DNA of 27,160 nt from Pseudomonadota bacterium (GTDB taxonomy: Bacteria > Pseudomonadota > Gammaproteobacteria > Burkholderiales > Burkholderiaceae_B), in NCBI GenBank assembly GCA_023427085.1, contig JAEZBO010000109.1:1-27160 (forward strand), given 5' to 3'. Under the pieces are notes generated by a model. The model made no database searches and was not told the DNA's origin. It was given only the letters and a program-made list of their open reading frames with translations. Both the position numbers and the translations under genes were made by a program. Within the stretch, counting starts at the first letter, position 1, and every line of letters begins with the position of its first letter. Below, one piece after another: positions 8,575 to 15,940 of the stretch.

Positions 8575-8596
8575 CGCCAAAAAAGTAGCTAAGCAA
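8568..8596 (-). promoter_or_regulatory. Candidate promoter of the amidohydrolase/ABC operon
   Basis: On the minus strand TTGCTT (8596-8591) and TAACTT (8573-8568) are 17 bases apart, an acceptable though imperfect sigma-70 pair. The -35 box falls inside palindrome B and the -10 box inside palindrome A, a layout expected of repression. Other promoter choices in this AT-rich gap are possible. Confidence 0.4.
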
Positions 8597-8597
8597 C
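8585..8597. promoter_or_regulatory. Operator copy B (13-bp palindrome)
   Basis: GTAGCTAAGCAAC is an imperfect palindrome centred at 8591, 23 bases from copy A and 41 from copy C, close to two and four helical turns. With its flanks (8583-8600) it matches copy C in the opposite orientation at 17 of 18 positions. It overlaps the proposed -35 box. Confidence 0.6.
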
Positions 8598-8625
8598 ATA
8601 AATTCCACAATATCAGCAGAAATAT

Positions 8626-8638
8626 GTTGCTCAGCTAC
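8626..8638. promoter_or_regulatory. Operator copy C (13-bp palindrome)
   Basis: GTTGCTCAGCTAC, centred at 8632 just past the rpiR-family gene stop and upstream of the proposed promoter. It is the inverted near-copy of B. The distant placement suits DNA looping between regulator dimers. B and C together could also fold as an 18-bp hairpin with a 22-base loop, but no T-tract follows, so a terminator is less likely. Confidence 0.55.
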
Positions 8639-8643
8639 TTCAA

Positions 8644-9525
8644 TCAATCGCCGATGGGTTGCTGCTCGGTCGGTCCATGCAGCGATACCAGCGCGGTGCG
8701 CATGCGCTTGAGCTGCGGCAGGGCCTGGTCGACCCGCTTGACGCCCACCAGCGTGGCCAGCACGTCGATCATGTACAGCTGCGCGTAGCGGCTGCGGTTG
8801 GGCAGCTGGAAATCGGCTTCCTGGTCGGGGATGTCAAGCTCGAGCAGCACGTCGGCCAGCTCGGCCAGCGGGCTGCGCCGGCGCGTCAGGCAGATCACGC
8901 GGGCGCCGCGCTCGCGCGCCAGCCTGGCGGTCTCGAGCAGCGCCTGCGGCCGGCCGGTCATCGAGATCAGCAGGAAGGCCGTGCCCGGGTCGCTGGCCGC
9001 GGCCAGCATGTGCTGGCGATAGGGGTCGATGACGGTCTGCACCGGCACGCCGAACCGGAACAGGCGGTTCTCGGCCTCGGCGGCCATGTTGCTGGAGTTG
9101 CCGCCGGTGCCCATGCAGTAGAGGCTGCGGGCCTGGTCGATCACCTGCGCGGCCAAGGCCAGCGCATCGGGATCGTGATGGGTGTAGACGTGCAGCAGCG
9201 CCTGGCTGGCGGCCTGGTGGATCTGCTCGGCCACCGACTGGGCATCGCGCGGCTTGCGCGCCAGGTCGGGCCGCAGGAACATGCGCGCCACCGCGAAGTC
9301 CTGCGACAGCCGCAGCTTGAGCTGCGGGAAGCCGGCGCAGCCCAGCCGGCGCGCCAGCCGCACCACGGTCGGCTCGCTGACCTCGGCCTGGTCGGCCAGC
9401 TGCTTGGTGGTCAGCGCGGTGGCCGCCTCGACGTCGCGCAGGATGACCTCGGCCACCGCGCGCTCGGCGCGGCTGAGCTGCTCGAGCGTGCGGCGCAGTT
9501 CGTCGATGATGTTTTCGCTGTGCAT
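8644..9525 (-). CDS. MurR/RpiR family transcriptional regulator
   Basis: A 293-residue regulator with an N-terminal helix-turn-helix domain (about residues 1-77; LTTKQLADQAEVSEPTVVRLARRLG is the DNA-reading helix pair) and a C-terminal SIS sugar-isomerase fold (about 120-260) that senses phosphosugars in this family. The ATG at 9525 has GAGG six bases upstream and gives the normal family length. It lies 13 bases after the kinase stop, as third gene of the eda-kdgK-rpiR run. It could sense KDPG or a related phosphosugar and act on its own cluster, as HexR does. The palindromes beyond its stop suggest it also controls the amidohydrolase/ABC operon. Confidence 0.9.
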   Translation of the reverse strand: MHSENIIDELRRTLEQLSRAERAVAEVILRDVEAATALTTKQLADQAEVSEPTVVRLARRLGCAGFPQLKLRLSQDFAVARMFLRPDLARKPRDAQSVAEQIHQAASQALLHVYTHHDPDALALAAQVIDQARSLYCMGTGGNSSNMAAEAENRLFRFGVPVQTVIDPYRQHMLAAASDPGTAFLLISMTGRPQALLETARLARERGARVICLTRRRSPLAELADVLLELDIPDQEADFQLPNRSRYAQLYMIDVLATLVGVKRVDQALPQLKRMRTALVSLHGPTEQQPIGD

Positions 9526-9538
9526 GGCGCCCTCGCGC

Positions 9539-10465
9539 TCAGCCCTGCATGAAGGCACGCACCTGTTCGGCGCGTGGCAACGCGGCGATCGCGCCGTAGC
9601 GGGTGGTCGACAGCGCGGCCGCCGCATTGGCGTATTCGATCGCCTGCCGCCAATTGTCGCCGCTGGCCAGCCGCGCCAGCAGGCTGCCGGCGAAACAGTC
9701 GCCGGCGCCGGTGGCGTCGATCGCGTCGACCTTGCGCGGCGCGACCGCGAACTGCTCGCCGTCCTGGTCCAGCAGCACGCCCTCGCGGCCTTTCTTGAGT
9801 ACCACCACGCAGTGCGGATTGACCGCGCGGATCCACGCCAGCACCGCCAGCGGATCGCTCAGGCCGGTCAGCTGCGTCATGTCGTCCATGCCGGGCAGGA
9901 AGATGTCGGCCTGCGCGATCGCCTCGCGCAGCACCGCGCGGGCACGCGCCAGCGGCCACAGCTTGAGCCGCAGGTTGGCGTCCAGGCAGACCTGGGTGCC
10001 GGCGCCGCGGGCCCGCTCGATCGCCGCGAACACCGTGTCGCAGGCGCTCAGGCTCAGGCCCAGGCTGATGCCCGAGACGTGCAGATAGCGCGAGCGCTCG
10101 ACCAGGCCGCTGTCGAGGTCGGCCGGCTGCATGCGCGCGGCCGCCGAGTTGCGCCGCACGTAGCTGAACTGATGGCCATGCTCGCCATGCTCGATGAAGT
10201 ACAGGCCGTTGTTGGCCTCGGCGTCCTCGACCATGCCCGAGGCGTCGACGCCTTCCTCGCGCCACAGCTGGCGCAGCAGCCGGCCGAAATCGTCGCCGCC
10301 GCCGATGCGGCCGATGTAGGCGGTGCGCGCGCCCTGGCGGGCCGCCGCGACCACTGCGTTGAAGGTGTCGCCGCCGATGCCCTGACGGTAGACCGGCTGG
10401 CCCGGCTCGGTCTGGTTGAACTCGATCAGCGGCTCGCCCAGGCCCACCACGTCGAAATCAGCCAT
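9539..10465 (-). CDS. kdgK: 2-dehydro-3-deoxygluconokinase (PfkB family sugar kinase)
   Basis: A 308-residue ribokinase/PfkB-family kinase. It should phosphorylate 2-keto-3-deoxygluconate (KDG) with ATP to KDPG, feeding the aldolase encoded directly upstream. The N-terminal region has GEPLIEF and the GGDTFNAV substrate-site motif (residues 31-38). The C-terminal PfkB signature IDATGAGDCFAG holds the catalytic base Asp256 and the anion hole. The ATG at 10465 overlaps the aldolase stop by 8 bases. PfkB kinases vary in substrate, and 2-keto-3-deoxygalactonate or an epimer is possible. Pairing with Eda makes a KDG-type acid by far the likeliest. Confidence 0.85.
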   Translation of the reverse strand: MADFDVVGLGEPLIEFNQTEPGQPVYRQGIGGDTFNAVVAAARQGARTAYIGRIGGGDDFGRLLRQLWREEGVDASGMVEDAEANNGLYFIEHGEHGHQFSYVRRNSAAARMQPADLDSGLVERSRYLHVSGISLGLSLSACDTVFAAIERARGAGTQVCLDANLRLKLWPLARARAVLREAIAQADIFLPGMDDMTQLTGLSDPLAVLAWIRAVNPHCVVVLKKGREGVLLDQDGEQFAVAPRKVDAIDATGAGDCFAGSLLARLASGDNWRQAIEYANAAAALSTTRYGAIAALPRAEQVRAFMQG

Positions 10466-11087
10466 GGGCGGCCTCCAGGATCGCGCGCGCGCCGGCCACC
10501 ACGGTGTCGGTCTCGCGCGCGGCGAAGGCACGCTTGTCGAACAGGCTCGAGCCGATGCCCACGAAGGTCGCGCCGGCGGCGAAATAGTCGGCCATGTTGC
10601 CGCGCGCGATGCCGCCGGTCGGGCAGAACGGCACGTCCGGAAACACCGAACGCAACGCCGCCAGGTGGCCGGGGCCGCCGGTATCGGCCGGGAAGATCTT
10701 GACCACGTCGGCGCCGGCGCGTTGCGCCGCGATCACCTCGCTGGGCGTGAAGGCGCCCAGCAGGCACAGCGCGCCCGCTTCGTGCGCGGGCGCGACGATG
10801 TCAGCGGCGATGCCGGGCGAGACCAGGAAGTCGGCGCCGGCGGCCAGCACGGCCTGGGCCTGCGCGGCTTGCGTGATCGTGCCCACGCCCAGCAGCAGGC
10901 TGTCGCCGTGGCGCTGGCGCAGGCTGGCCAGCACCTGCGCGACGTCGGGAATGGTCCACGTCAGCTCGAGGCTGGAGTAGCCGGCCTGCGCCGCGGCATC
11001 GGCGGCGTAGTAGGCCGATTCGGCGTCGGAATAACGCAGCACGGGGACCACACGCGCCTGCTTCAAACGGGACAACATAGGATTCAT
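10458..11087 (-). CDS. eda: KDPG/KDPGal-type aldolase (Eda family)
   Basis: A 209-residue class I aldolase that splits 2-keto-3-deoxy-6-phosphogluconate to pyruvate and glyceraldehyde 3-phosphate, the last Entner-Doudoroff step. Catalytic residues are in place: Glu41 in LELTWTIPD, the GVGTI loop, the Schiff-base Lys130 in VVKIFPA, and the phosphate site CPTGGI near 155-160. The sequence LELTW differs from the IEVTLRT of standard Eda and recalls KDPGal-type (DgoA) relatives, so the stereochemistry of the substrate is open. It is first in the eda-kdgK-rpiR run, with a TATACT box about 45 bases upstream of the start. Confidence 0.87.
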   Translation of the reverse strand: MNPMLSRLKQARVVPVLRYSDAESAYYAADAAAQAGYSSLELTWTIPDVAQVLASLRQRHGDSLLLGVGTITQAAQAQAVLAAGADFLVSPGIAADIVAPAHEAGALCLLGAFTPSEVIAAQRAGADVVKIFPADTGGPGHLAALRSVFPDVPFCPTGGIARGNMADYFAAGATFVGIGSSLFDKRAFAARETDTVVAGARAILEAAHG

Positions 11088-11131
11088 GATGGGCTCTGCT
11101 CTGCCGATGCCAGGTTCGGAAAAAGGGGAAA

Positions 11132-11159
11132 AGTATATCTGCGGCCGTTTTTTGGCCGC
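11132..11159 (-). promoter_or_regulatory. Candidate eda promoter with adjoining dyad
   Basis: On the minus strand TATACT (11137-11132) is a near-perfect -10 box. No TTGACA-like box stands 17 bases upstream; instead there is a dyad GCGGCC-N7-GGCCGC (11141-11159), placed where an activator or repressor might bind. As RNA the dyad would be a hairpin with an A-rich loop, but no T-tract follows it directly. Confidence 0.4.
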
Positions 11160-11163
11160 GCTG

Positions 11164-11190
11164 CCGCTCTGACGAAACCGCCGTCAGCGG
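11164..11190. repeat. Imperfect hairpin downstream of the SDR genes
   Basis: Inverted arms CTGACG (11169-11174) and CGTCAG (11182-11187), extended by CCGC/CGG with one bulge, around a 7-base loop. It lies about 100 bases past the end of the long minus-strand operon. With the second dyad at 11141-11159 it may block or end read-through into eda, though no T-tract is present. Confidence 0.35.
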
Positions 11191-11290
11191 GGGCCGGCGG
11201 CGGCCGCTACATGCCTGTTGGCCGCCAGCGCGACGGCGGCCGCGCGGCGGGCCGCCACGGTCCTGGACGGCCGCCTGTCGGAGGGCCGGC

Positions 11291-12061
11291 TTACAGGCTG
11301 ACGGTGATGCCGCCGTCGACGAACAGCAGCTGTCCGTTGACGAACGAAGAAGCCTGGCTGGCCAGGAACACCGCGGCGCCGACCAGCTCGTGGGTCTCGC
11401 CCCAGCGGCCGGCCGGGGTGCGCCGGCACAGCCACGCCGAGAACTCGGCGTCGGCCACCAGCGCCTCGGTCAGCGGCGTGCGGAAGTAACCCGGCGCGAT
11501 CGCATTGACCTGCAGGCCGCGGCCGGCCCATTCGGTCGCCATGCCGCGTGTCAGGTTGCGCACCGCGCCCTTGCTGGCCATGTAGGGCGTCACGCCGGGG
11601 CGCGCCAGCTCGCTCTGCACCGAGGCGATGTTGATGATCTTGCCGCGCCCGCGCGCCAGCATGGGCTCGGCCACCGCCTGGCTGACGTGGAACACGCTCG
11701 AGACGTTGGTCCGCATCAGCGTGTCCCACTGGTCGGCCGGAAAGTCCTCGAGCGGTGAACGATGCTGCATGCCGGCGTTGTTGACGAGGATCTCGAGCGG
11801 GCCATGTTCGTGCTCGGCCCGCGCCACCGCGGCGCGCACCGCCGCCGCGTCGGTGACGTCGAAGGCCAGCGCGTGGGCCTGCAGGCCGTCGTCGCGCAAG
11901 GCCGCCACGGCCTGCTCGAGCCGGCCGGCATCGCGGCCGTTGAGCAGCACCGTGGCGCCATGCTCGGCCAGCCCGCGCGCCAGCGCATGGCCGATGCCCA
12001 GGCTCGAGCCGGTCACCAGCGCGAGCCGCCCGTGCAGGCTGAACAGGTCGCTGGCCGCCAT
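11291..12061 (-). CDS. SDR oxidoreductase, gluconate 5-dehydrogenase type
   Basis: A 256-residue classical short-chain dehydrogenase/reductase. The Rossmann motif TGSSLGIG lies at residues 17-24, NNAG at 94-97, and the catalytic triad Ser147, Tyr160 and Lys164 appears in NIASVQS and PYMASKG. Overall it resembles gluconate 5-dehydrogenase (IdnO/Gno), which interconverts gluconate and 5-ketogluconate with NAD(P). The cofactor loop NGRD suggests possible NADP use. The ATG at 12061 overlaps the upstream SDR stop by one base (TGATG); an earlier in-frame ATG at 12073 would add four residues. It closes the long minus-strand operon. The sugar-acid substrate is inferred from context, not from residues. 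Confidence 0.85.
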   Translation of the reverse strand: MAASDLFSLHGRLALVTGSSLGIGHALARGLAEHGATVLLNGRDAGRLEQAVAALRDDGLQAHALAFDVTDAAAVRAAVARAEHEHGPLEILVNNAGMQHRSPLEDFPADQWDTLMRTNVSSVFHVSQAVAEPMLARGRGKIINIASVQSELARPGVTPYMASKGAVRNLTRGMATEWAGRGLQVNAIAPGYFRTPLTEALVADAEFSAWLCRRTPAGRWGETHELVGAAVFLASQASSFVNGQLLFVDGGITVSL

Positions 12062-12795
12062 CAGTTCACCCATCCGCCGTCGATGATGTGCACCTGGCCG
12101 GTGGTATAGCGCGCGCCGGCCAGATAGACCGCCAGGTCGGCGATCTCGTCGGGCGTGCCGAGCCGGCCGATCGGCTGGCGCGCGATGAAGGCCGCGCGCG
12201 CCTGCTCGTAGTCGCCGAGCGCGCGCATGCGCTGCTCGAGCGATGGGCTTTCGACGGTGCCGGGGCAGATCGCGTTGCAGCGGATGCCGCGCGCCACGTA
12301 ATCGGCCGCCACCGCCTTGGTCAGGCCGACCACCGCGGCCTTGGTGATGCCATAGGCGCAGCGGTTGGCCACGCCCTTGACCGAGCCGGCCACCGAGGCG
12401 ACGTTGATGATGCTGCCGTCGCCGCGTTCGAGCATGCCGGGCAGCACCGCGCGGATGGTGCGCACCATCGCGCGCACGTTCAGGTCGAACGCAAAATCCA
12501 GTTCGTCGTCGCGCATCTGCAGGATGTCGCCGCCGTGCACCACGCCGGCACAATTGAACAGCACGTCGACCGGGCCGATCCGGCCGGCCGCCGCGCGCAC
12601 GCCGGCGTCGTCGAGCACGTCGAGCCTGAGCGTCTCGATGCCCGCCGTGCCCTGCAATTCGGCCAGTCTGGCCTCGTCGATATCGGTGGCGACCACCCGC
12701 GCGCCCTGGCGCGCGAAAGCCAGCGCCGATGCGCGGCCGATGCCCTGCGCCGCGGCGGTCACCAATACGGTCTTGCCTGCCAAGCTATCTGTCAC
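12061..12795 (-). CDS. SDR oxidoreductase, DHRS6 / 2-keto-3-deoxy-L-fuconate dehydrogenase type
   Basis: A 244-residue SDR close to the DHRS6/BDH2 group, which includes bacterial 2-keto-3-deoxy-L-fuconate and related 4-dehydrogenases as well as cytosolic 3-hydroxybutyrate dehydrogenases. The cofactor motif is TAAAQGIG, where most SDRs have TG at the start; this change is typical of the group. The acidic ATDID loop favours NAD. Ser134, Tyr148 and Lys152 form the active site, and VKGVANR is the group's signature before the Tyr. The start is GTG at 12795 with GGGAGG 8 bases upstream. In a sugar-acid cluster, oxidation of a 2-keto-3-deoxy acid at C4 ahead of the FAH enzyme is the most attractive role. 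Confidence 0.83.
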   Translation of the reverse strand: MTDSLAGKTVLVTAAAQGIGRASALAFARQGARVVATDIDEARLAELQGTAGIETLRLDVLDDAGVRAAAGRIGPVDVLFNCAGVVHGGDILQMRDDELDFAFDLNVRAMVRTIRAVLPGMLERGDGSIINVASVAGSVKGVANRCAYGITKAAVVGLTKAVAADYVARGIRCNAICPGTVESPSLEQRMRALGDYEQARAAFIARQPIGRLGTPDEIADLAVYLAGARYTTGQVHIIDGGWVN

Positions 12796-12813
12796 TGCCT
12801 GTCCTCCCGGATC

Positions 12814-12854
12814 GAAAAGAACACGCCCGGGCGCGCCGACGCGCGGCCCGGGCG
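12814..12854 (-). terminator. Possible weak terminator after dctP
   Basis: On the minus strand a 9-bp GC stem (12824-12832 with 12846-12854) is followed by a T-rich but interrupted tract (TGTTCTTTTC). It sits between dctP and the SDR genes and could lower expression of the latter relative to the binding protein. The tail is imperfect, so it may act as an mRNA-end stabiliser instead. Confidence 0.4.
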
Positions 12855-12864
12855 CGATGACACA

Positions 12865-13887
12865 TCAGCTGCTCTTGGCGCGAAGGTCGGTCAGGATGCC
12901 CTGCACCCGATCGACCACCTCGGCGCCGATGGTGGCCTTGTGCTTTTCGTACACCGGGGCGACCTTCTCGCGCATGCGCTCCTGCTCTTGCGGGCTGATC
13001 TCGTTGACGCCCAGGCCGGCCTGCTCGATCTTCTTGCGCGACTCGTCCGAAACTTCGCGGATGACCTTGCGTTGCACGTCGCGGCCGACCACGGCGCACT
13101 CGCGCAGCGCGTTCTTCTCGTCGTCGCTGTAGCGGTTCCAGATCGGCTTGGAGAACAGCACCAGGAACGGCGTGTAGGCGTGCTTGGTCACCGAGACGTA
13201 CTTCTGCACCTCGTAGAACTTCGAGGTGTCGATGGTCACGAACGGGTTCTCCTGGCCGTCGATGGCGCGCGTCTCGAGCGCCGAGAAGATCTCGCCGAAG
13301 GCCAGCGGCGTGGCGTTCGAGCCAAGCGTGCGGAAGGTGTCCAGGAAGATGTTGTTCTGCATCACGCGGACCTTCAGGCCCTCGAAGTCTTCCCATTTGT
13401 TGATGGGCAGCTTCGAATTGCTCATGTTGCGAAAGCCGTTTTCCCAATAGGCCAGGTTGATCACGCCGGCCGCGTCGAGCTTCTGGTTGATGAAGTCGCC
13501 GAACTCGCCGTCGACCACCGCATCGGCCTCTTTTTCGTTGGCGAACAGGAACGGCAGATCGAACACGCCCAGCGCCGGCACCAGCCCGACCAGCGGCGAC
13601 GACGAGGTGATCACGGCTTCTTGCGTGCCCGAGCGCAGCGCCTGGGTGGCCTGCATGTCGTCGCCCAGCGAGCTGCTCCAGAACGCGGTGATCTTCATCT
13701 TGCCGCCGGACTTCTCCTGCACGCATTCGTTGAAGGCCTTCACGCCGTTGCCGACCGGGTGATCGGCGGCCAGGCCGTTGGACAGGCGGATGTTGCGGTT
13801 CTTGAAATCGCCTTCGGCGGCGAGTGCGGGCGCGGCCATCGCGCAACCCAGGGCGGCGGCCACGGCGGCCAGTGCGAACGTCTTCAT
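12865..13887 (-). CDS. dctP: TRAP transporter solute-binding protein (DctP family)
   Basis: A 340-residue periplasmic receptor of a tripartite ATP-independent transporter, which binds carboxylate substrates and delivers them to the DctQM membrane unit. The signal peptide (MKTFALAAVAAALGCAMA, cleavage near ALAAEG) is clear. LKVRVMQNN near residue 165 carries the conserved Arg that salt-bridges the ligand carboxylate, and the AIDGQENPF segment forms the opposite lobe. GGAGGAG precedes the ATG. It comes after dctQM rather than before it. Its neighbours (dehydratase, KDG kinase, aldolase) point to an aldonate, uronate or other sugar acid as ligand. Confidence 0.93.
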   Translation of the reverse strand: MKTFALAAVAAALGCAMAAPALAAEGDFKNRNIRLSNGLAADHPVGNGVKAFNECVQEKSGGKMKITAFWSSSLGDDMQATQALRSGTQEAVITSSSPLVGLVPALGVFDLPFLFANEKEADAVVDGEFGDFINQKLDAAGVINLAYWENGFRNMSNSKLPINKWEDFEGLKVRVMQNNIFLDTFRTLGSNATPLAFGEIFSALETRAIDGQENPFVTIDTSKFYEVQKYVSVTKHAYTPFLVLFSKPIWNRYSDDEKNALRECAVVGRDVQRKVIREVSDESRKKIEQAGLGVNEISPQEQERMREKVAPVYEKHKATIGAEVVDRVQGILTDLRAKSS

Positions 13888-13982
13888 GTGTATCTCCTCC
13901 GCGTCTCGTGAACGCATGTCGTTGCAGGGATGATGGCTGGCTGGTGCCGGCCACTTTTTCCGCCGCGCCGCCCCGGGCCATG

Positions 13983-14000
13983 CGCGCCCGTTGGGGCGCG
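13983..14000. repeat. GC hairpin between dctM and dctP
   Basis: Perfect 7-bp arms CGCGCCC and GGGCGCG around a 4-base loop, in the 152-base gap between the dctM stop and the dctP start. No T-tract follows, so an mRNA-processing or stabilising hairpin that favours dctP is more likely than a terminator. Confidence 0.4.
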
Positions 14001-14039
14001 GCAAGCCGTGGGCGCGGCGTGGCGGTCGTTGTTGCGCCG

Positions 14040-15317
14040 CTAGGTAAGCCAGCGCATCGGAACCGTGATCAGTTCGGGGAAGATCACGAACAGCATGAGC
14101 AGCACGATGTAGGTCAGCAGGAACGGCAGCACGCCGACCACCACCTTGCCCAACGGCACCTTGGCGACGCCGCTGACCACGTTGAGCACCACGCCGACCG
14201 GCGGGGTCAGCAAGCTGATGCAGCAGTTCATGACGAACATCACGCCGAAATAGACCGGATCGATGCCCGCCATCTGCACGATCGGCATCAGCACCGGCGT
14301 CAGGATCAGGATGGTCGGCGTCAGGTCGAGCGCGGTGCCGACCACCATCACCAGCGCCATGATCACGAACATCAGCAGCTTGGGCCGGTCGATCAGCGGC
14401 TCGATCATGCCGCCCAGCTCGGCCGGGATGTTGGCGGCGGTGATCAGCCAGGCCGACACCAGCGCGGCGGCCACCAGGAACATCACCACCGAGGTGGTCT
14501 TGGCGGCGCGCAGCACCACGAAATACATCTCGCGCATGCTCAGTTCGCGGTAGATGAAGGTGCCGACGAACCAGGCATAGGCGGCCGCGACCACGGCGGC
14601 CTCGGTGGGCGTGACCACGCCCATTCGGATGCCGCCCAGCACGATCACCGGCATGCCCAGCGCCCAGGCCGCGCGGCCGGTCTTGCGCAGCCGATCTTGC
14701 ATGCTCTGGCGCGGCAGCGACTTGGCGTCCGAGCGGCGCGTCAGGAACAGCCAGACGATCACCAGCGACAGGCCCATCATCAGGCCCGGCGCGATGCCGG
14801 CCATGAACAGCCGCGTGATCGAGACGTTGGCGGCGACCCCGAACACGATGAAGGCCATCGACGGCGGCAGCACCGGCGCGATGATGCCGCCAGCGCCCAT
14901 CAGGCCGGCCGAGCGCGGCATGTCGTAGCCGGCCTGGCGCATCATCGGGATCAGGATGGCGGCCAGCGCGGCGGTGTCGGCCACCGCCGAACCCGACAGG
15001 CTGGCCATGATGACGGCGGCCAGGATGGCGACCAGCCCGAGGCCGCCCTTGATGTGGCCGACCCACGACAGCGCCAGGTCGATGATGCGCTTGGACAGGC
15101 CGCCGGCGTTCATCAGTTCGCCGGCCAGCAGGAAGAACGGAATCGCCAGCAGCGTGAAGGTGTCGGCGCCGGTGATCATGTTCTGCGCGATGATCTGCGC
15201 GTTGAACATGTCCATGTACCACATCATCATCGCGCCGCAGAAGATCAGCGCGAAGGCGACCGGCACGCCGATGGCCATGGCGCCCAGCAGGGAGCTCAGG
15301 AATACGATCAGCGTCAT
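14040..15317 (-). CDS. dctM: TRAP transporter large permease (DctM family)
   Basis: A 425-residue integral inner-membrane protein of the DctM/IT superfamily that moves the substrate with a sodium gradient. About eleven to thirteen hydrophobic segments run along the chain, beginning at residue 3 (LIVFLSSLLGAMAIGVPVAF). Family motifs include FFLLAGELMNAGGLSKRI, the SLSGSAVADTAAL block, GGIIAPVLPPSMAFIVFG and a C-terminal region with LTPPVGVVLNVVSG. It starts one base after the dctQ stop, so the two membrane subunits are translated together. It works with DctQ and the DctP receptor downstream. Confidence 0.95.
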   Translation of the reverse strand: MTLIVFLSSLLGAMAIGVPVAFALIFCGAMMMWYMDMFNAQIIAQNMITGADTFTLLAIPFFLLAGELMNAGGLSKRIIDLALSWVGHIKGGLGLVAILAAVIMASLSGSAVADTAALAAILIPMMRQAGYDMPRSAGLMGAGGIIAPVLPPSMAFIVFGVAANVSITRLFMAGIAPGLMMGLSLVIVWLFLTRRSDAKSLPRQSMQDRLRKTGRAAWALGMPVIVLGGIRMGVVTPTEAAVVAAAYAWFVGTFIYRELSMREMYFVVLRAAKTTSVVMFLVAAALVSAWLITAANIPAELGGMIEPLIDRPKLLMFVIMALVMVVGTALDLTPTILILTPVLMPIVQMAGIDPVYFGVMFVMNCCISLLTPPVGVVLNVVSGVAKVPLGKVVVGVLPFLLTYIVLLMLFVIFPELITVPMRWLT

Positions 15318-15318
15318 C

Positions 15319-15843
15319 TCAGGTCACCTCGGGAATGTCGTTGTGCTCGCCGACGAAGCGGGCGATGTCCTCTTCGCTGACACGGCCGGTCAGCAGCTGG
15401 ATCACCCGCGCCAGCGCGATCAGGAACACCCCGGCGCCGGTGAACAGCCCGACGCCGTAGACCCAGGCCAGCGACAGGCCCGAGACCGGTGCGAACATCG
15501 TCGCGTTGATCTCGAACTGCATCACCGCACCCATGAAGAACAGGCCGGCGCAGCCCATGATGATGAGATTGCTCAGGCCCATGCAGATCAGCCGGCCGCG
15601 GCGGCCAAAACGCTGCACCAGCGTCTCGATGCCCAGGTGGCTGTGCTCGTGGAAGGTCAGCACCGCGCCCAGGAAGGTCAGCCAGACGAAGCAGAAACGC
15701 GAGATCTCCTCGGAGATCAGGATGCCGGAGTTGAAGCCATAACGCAGCACGACATTGGTGAAGACCATCAAGGCCATGCAGACCAATAGCACCACCAGGA
15801 CGAATCCCAGCAGCCGGTAGAACAGATCGATGGCACGTTGCAT
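15319..15843 (-). CDS. dctQ: TRAP transporter small permease (DctQ family)
   Basis: A 174-residue membrane protein with four hydrophobic segments (about residues 11-32, 46-64, 86-106 and 129-150), the normal DctQ topology. VVLRYGFNSGILISEEISRF and the WLTFLGAVLTFHEHSHLGIE stretch are the recognisable DctQ core. It is the small subunit needed for DctM function and for docking of the binding protein. AAGGAG lies 6 bases before the ATG. A 97-base gap with a GC hairpin separates it from the FAH-family gene upstream on the same strand, so they are probably one transcript. Confidence 0.93.
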   Translation of the reverse strand: MQRAIDLFYRLLGFVLVVLLVCMALMVFTNVVLRYGFNSGILISEEISRFCFVWLTFLGAVLTFHEHSHLGIETLVQRFGRRGRLICMGLSNLIIMGCAGLFFMGAVMQFEINATMFAPVSGLSLAWVYGVGLFTGAGVFLIALARVIQLLTGRVSEEDIARFVGEHNDIPEVT

Positions 15844-15921
15844 GCCAGCTCCTTCGGTGTGTTCCGCGCTCGGCGAGCACGGGTTGGACGAAACGGCGCG
15901 CGCCCCGGACGCGCCGGGACG

Positions 15922-15937
15922 CCGGCCGGCAGGCCGG
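15922..15937. repeat. GC hairpin between the FAH-family gene and dctQ
   Basis: CCGGCC and GGCCGG arms enclose GGCA immediately past the FAH-family gene's stop. No T-tract follows. It resembles the hairpin ahead of dctP and may shape mRNA stability inside the long operon. Confidence 0.35.
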
Positions 15938-15940
15938 TCG

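Noticed and set aside
8583..8640. An 18-bp inverted repeat read as a bidirectional terminator of the RpiR gene
   Set aside because: The loop is 22 bases, no T-tract follows on the minus strand, and each arm is itself a palindrome repeated a third time nearby. Operators explain it better.
12865..15222. An open frame running from inside dctM through the gap into dctP
   Set aside because: It is not a fusion. dctM is encoded in another frame to its own stop at 14040, and dctP has its own ribosome site and signal peptide at 13887.
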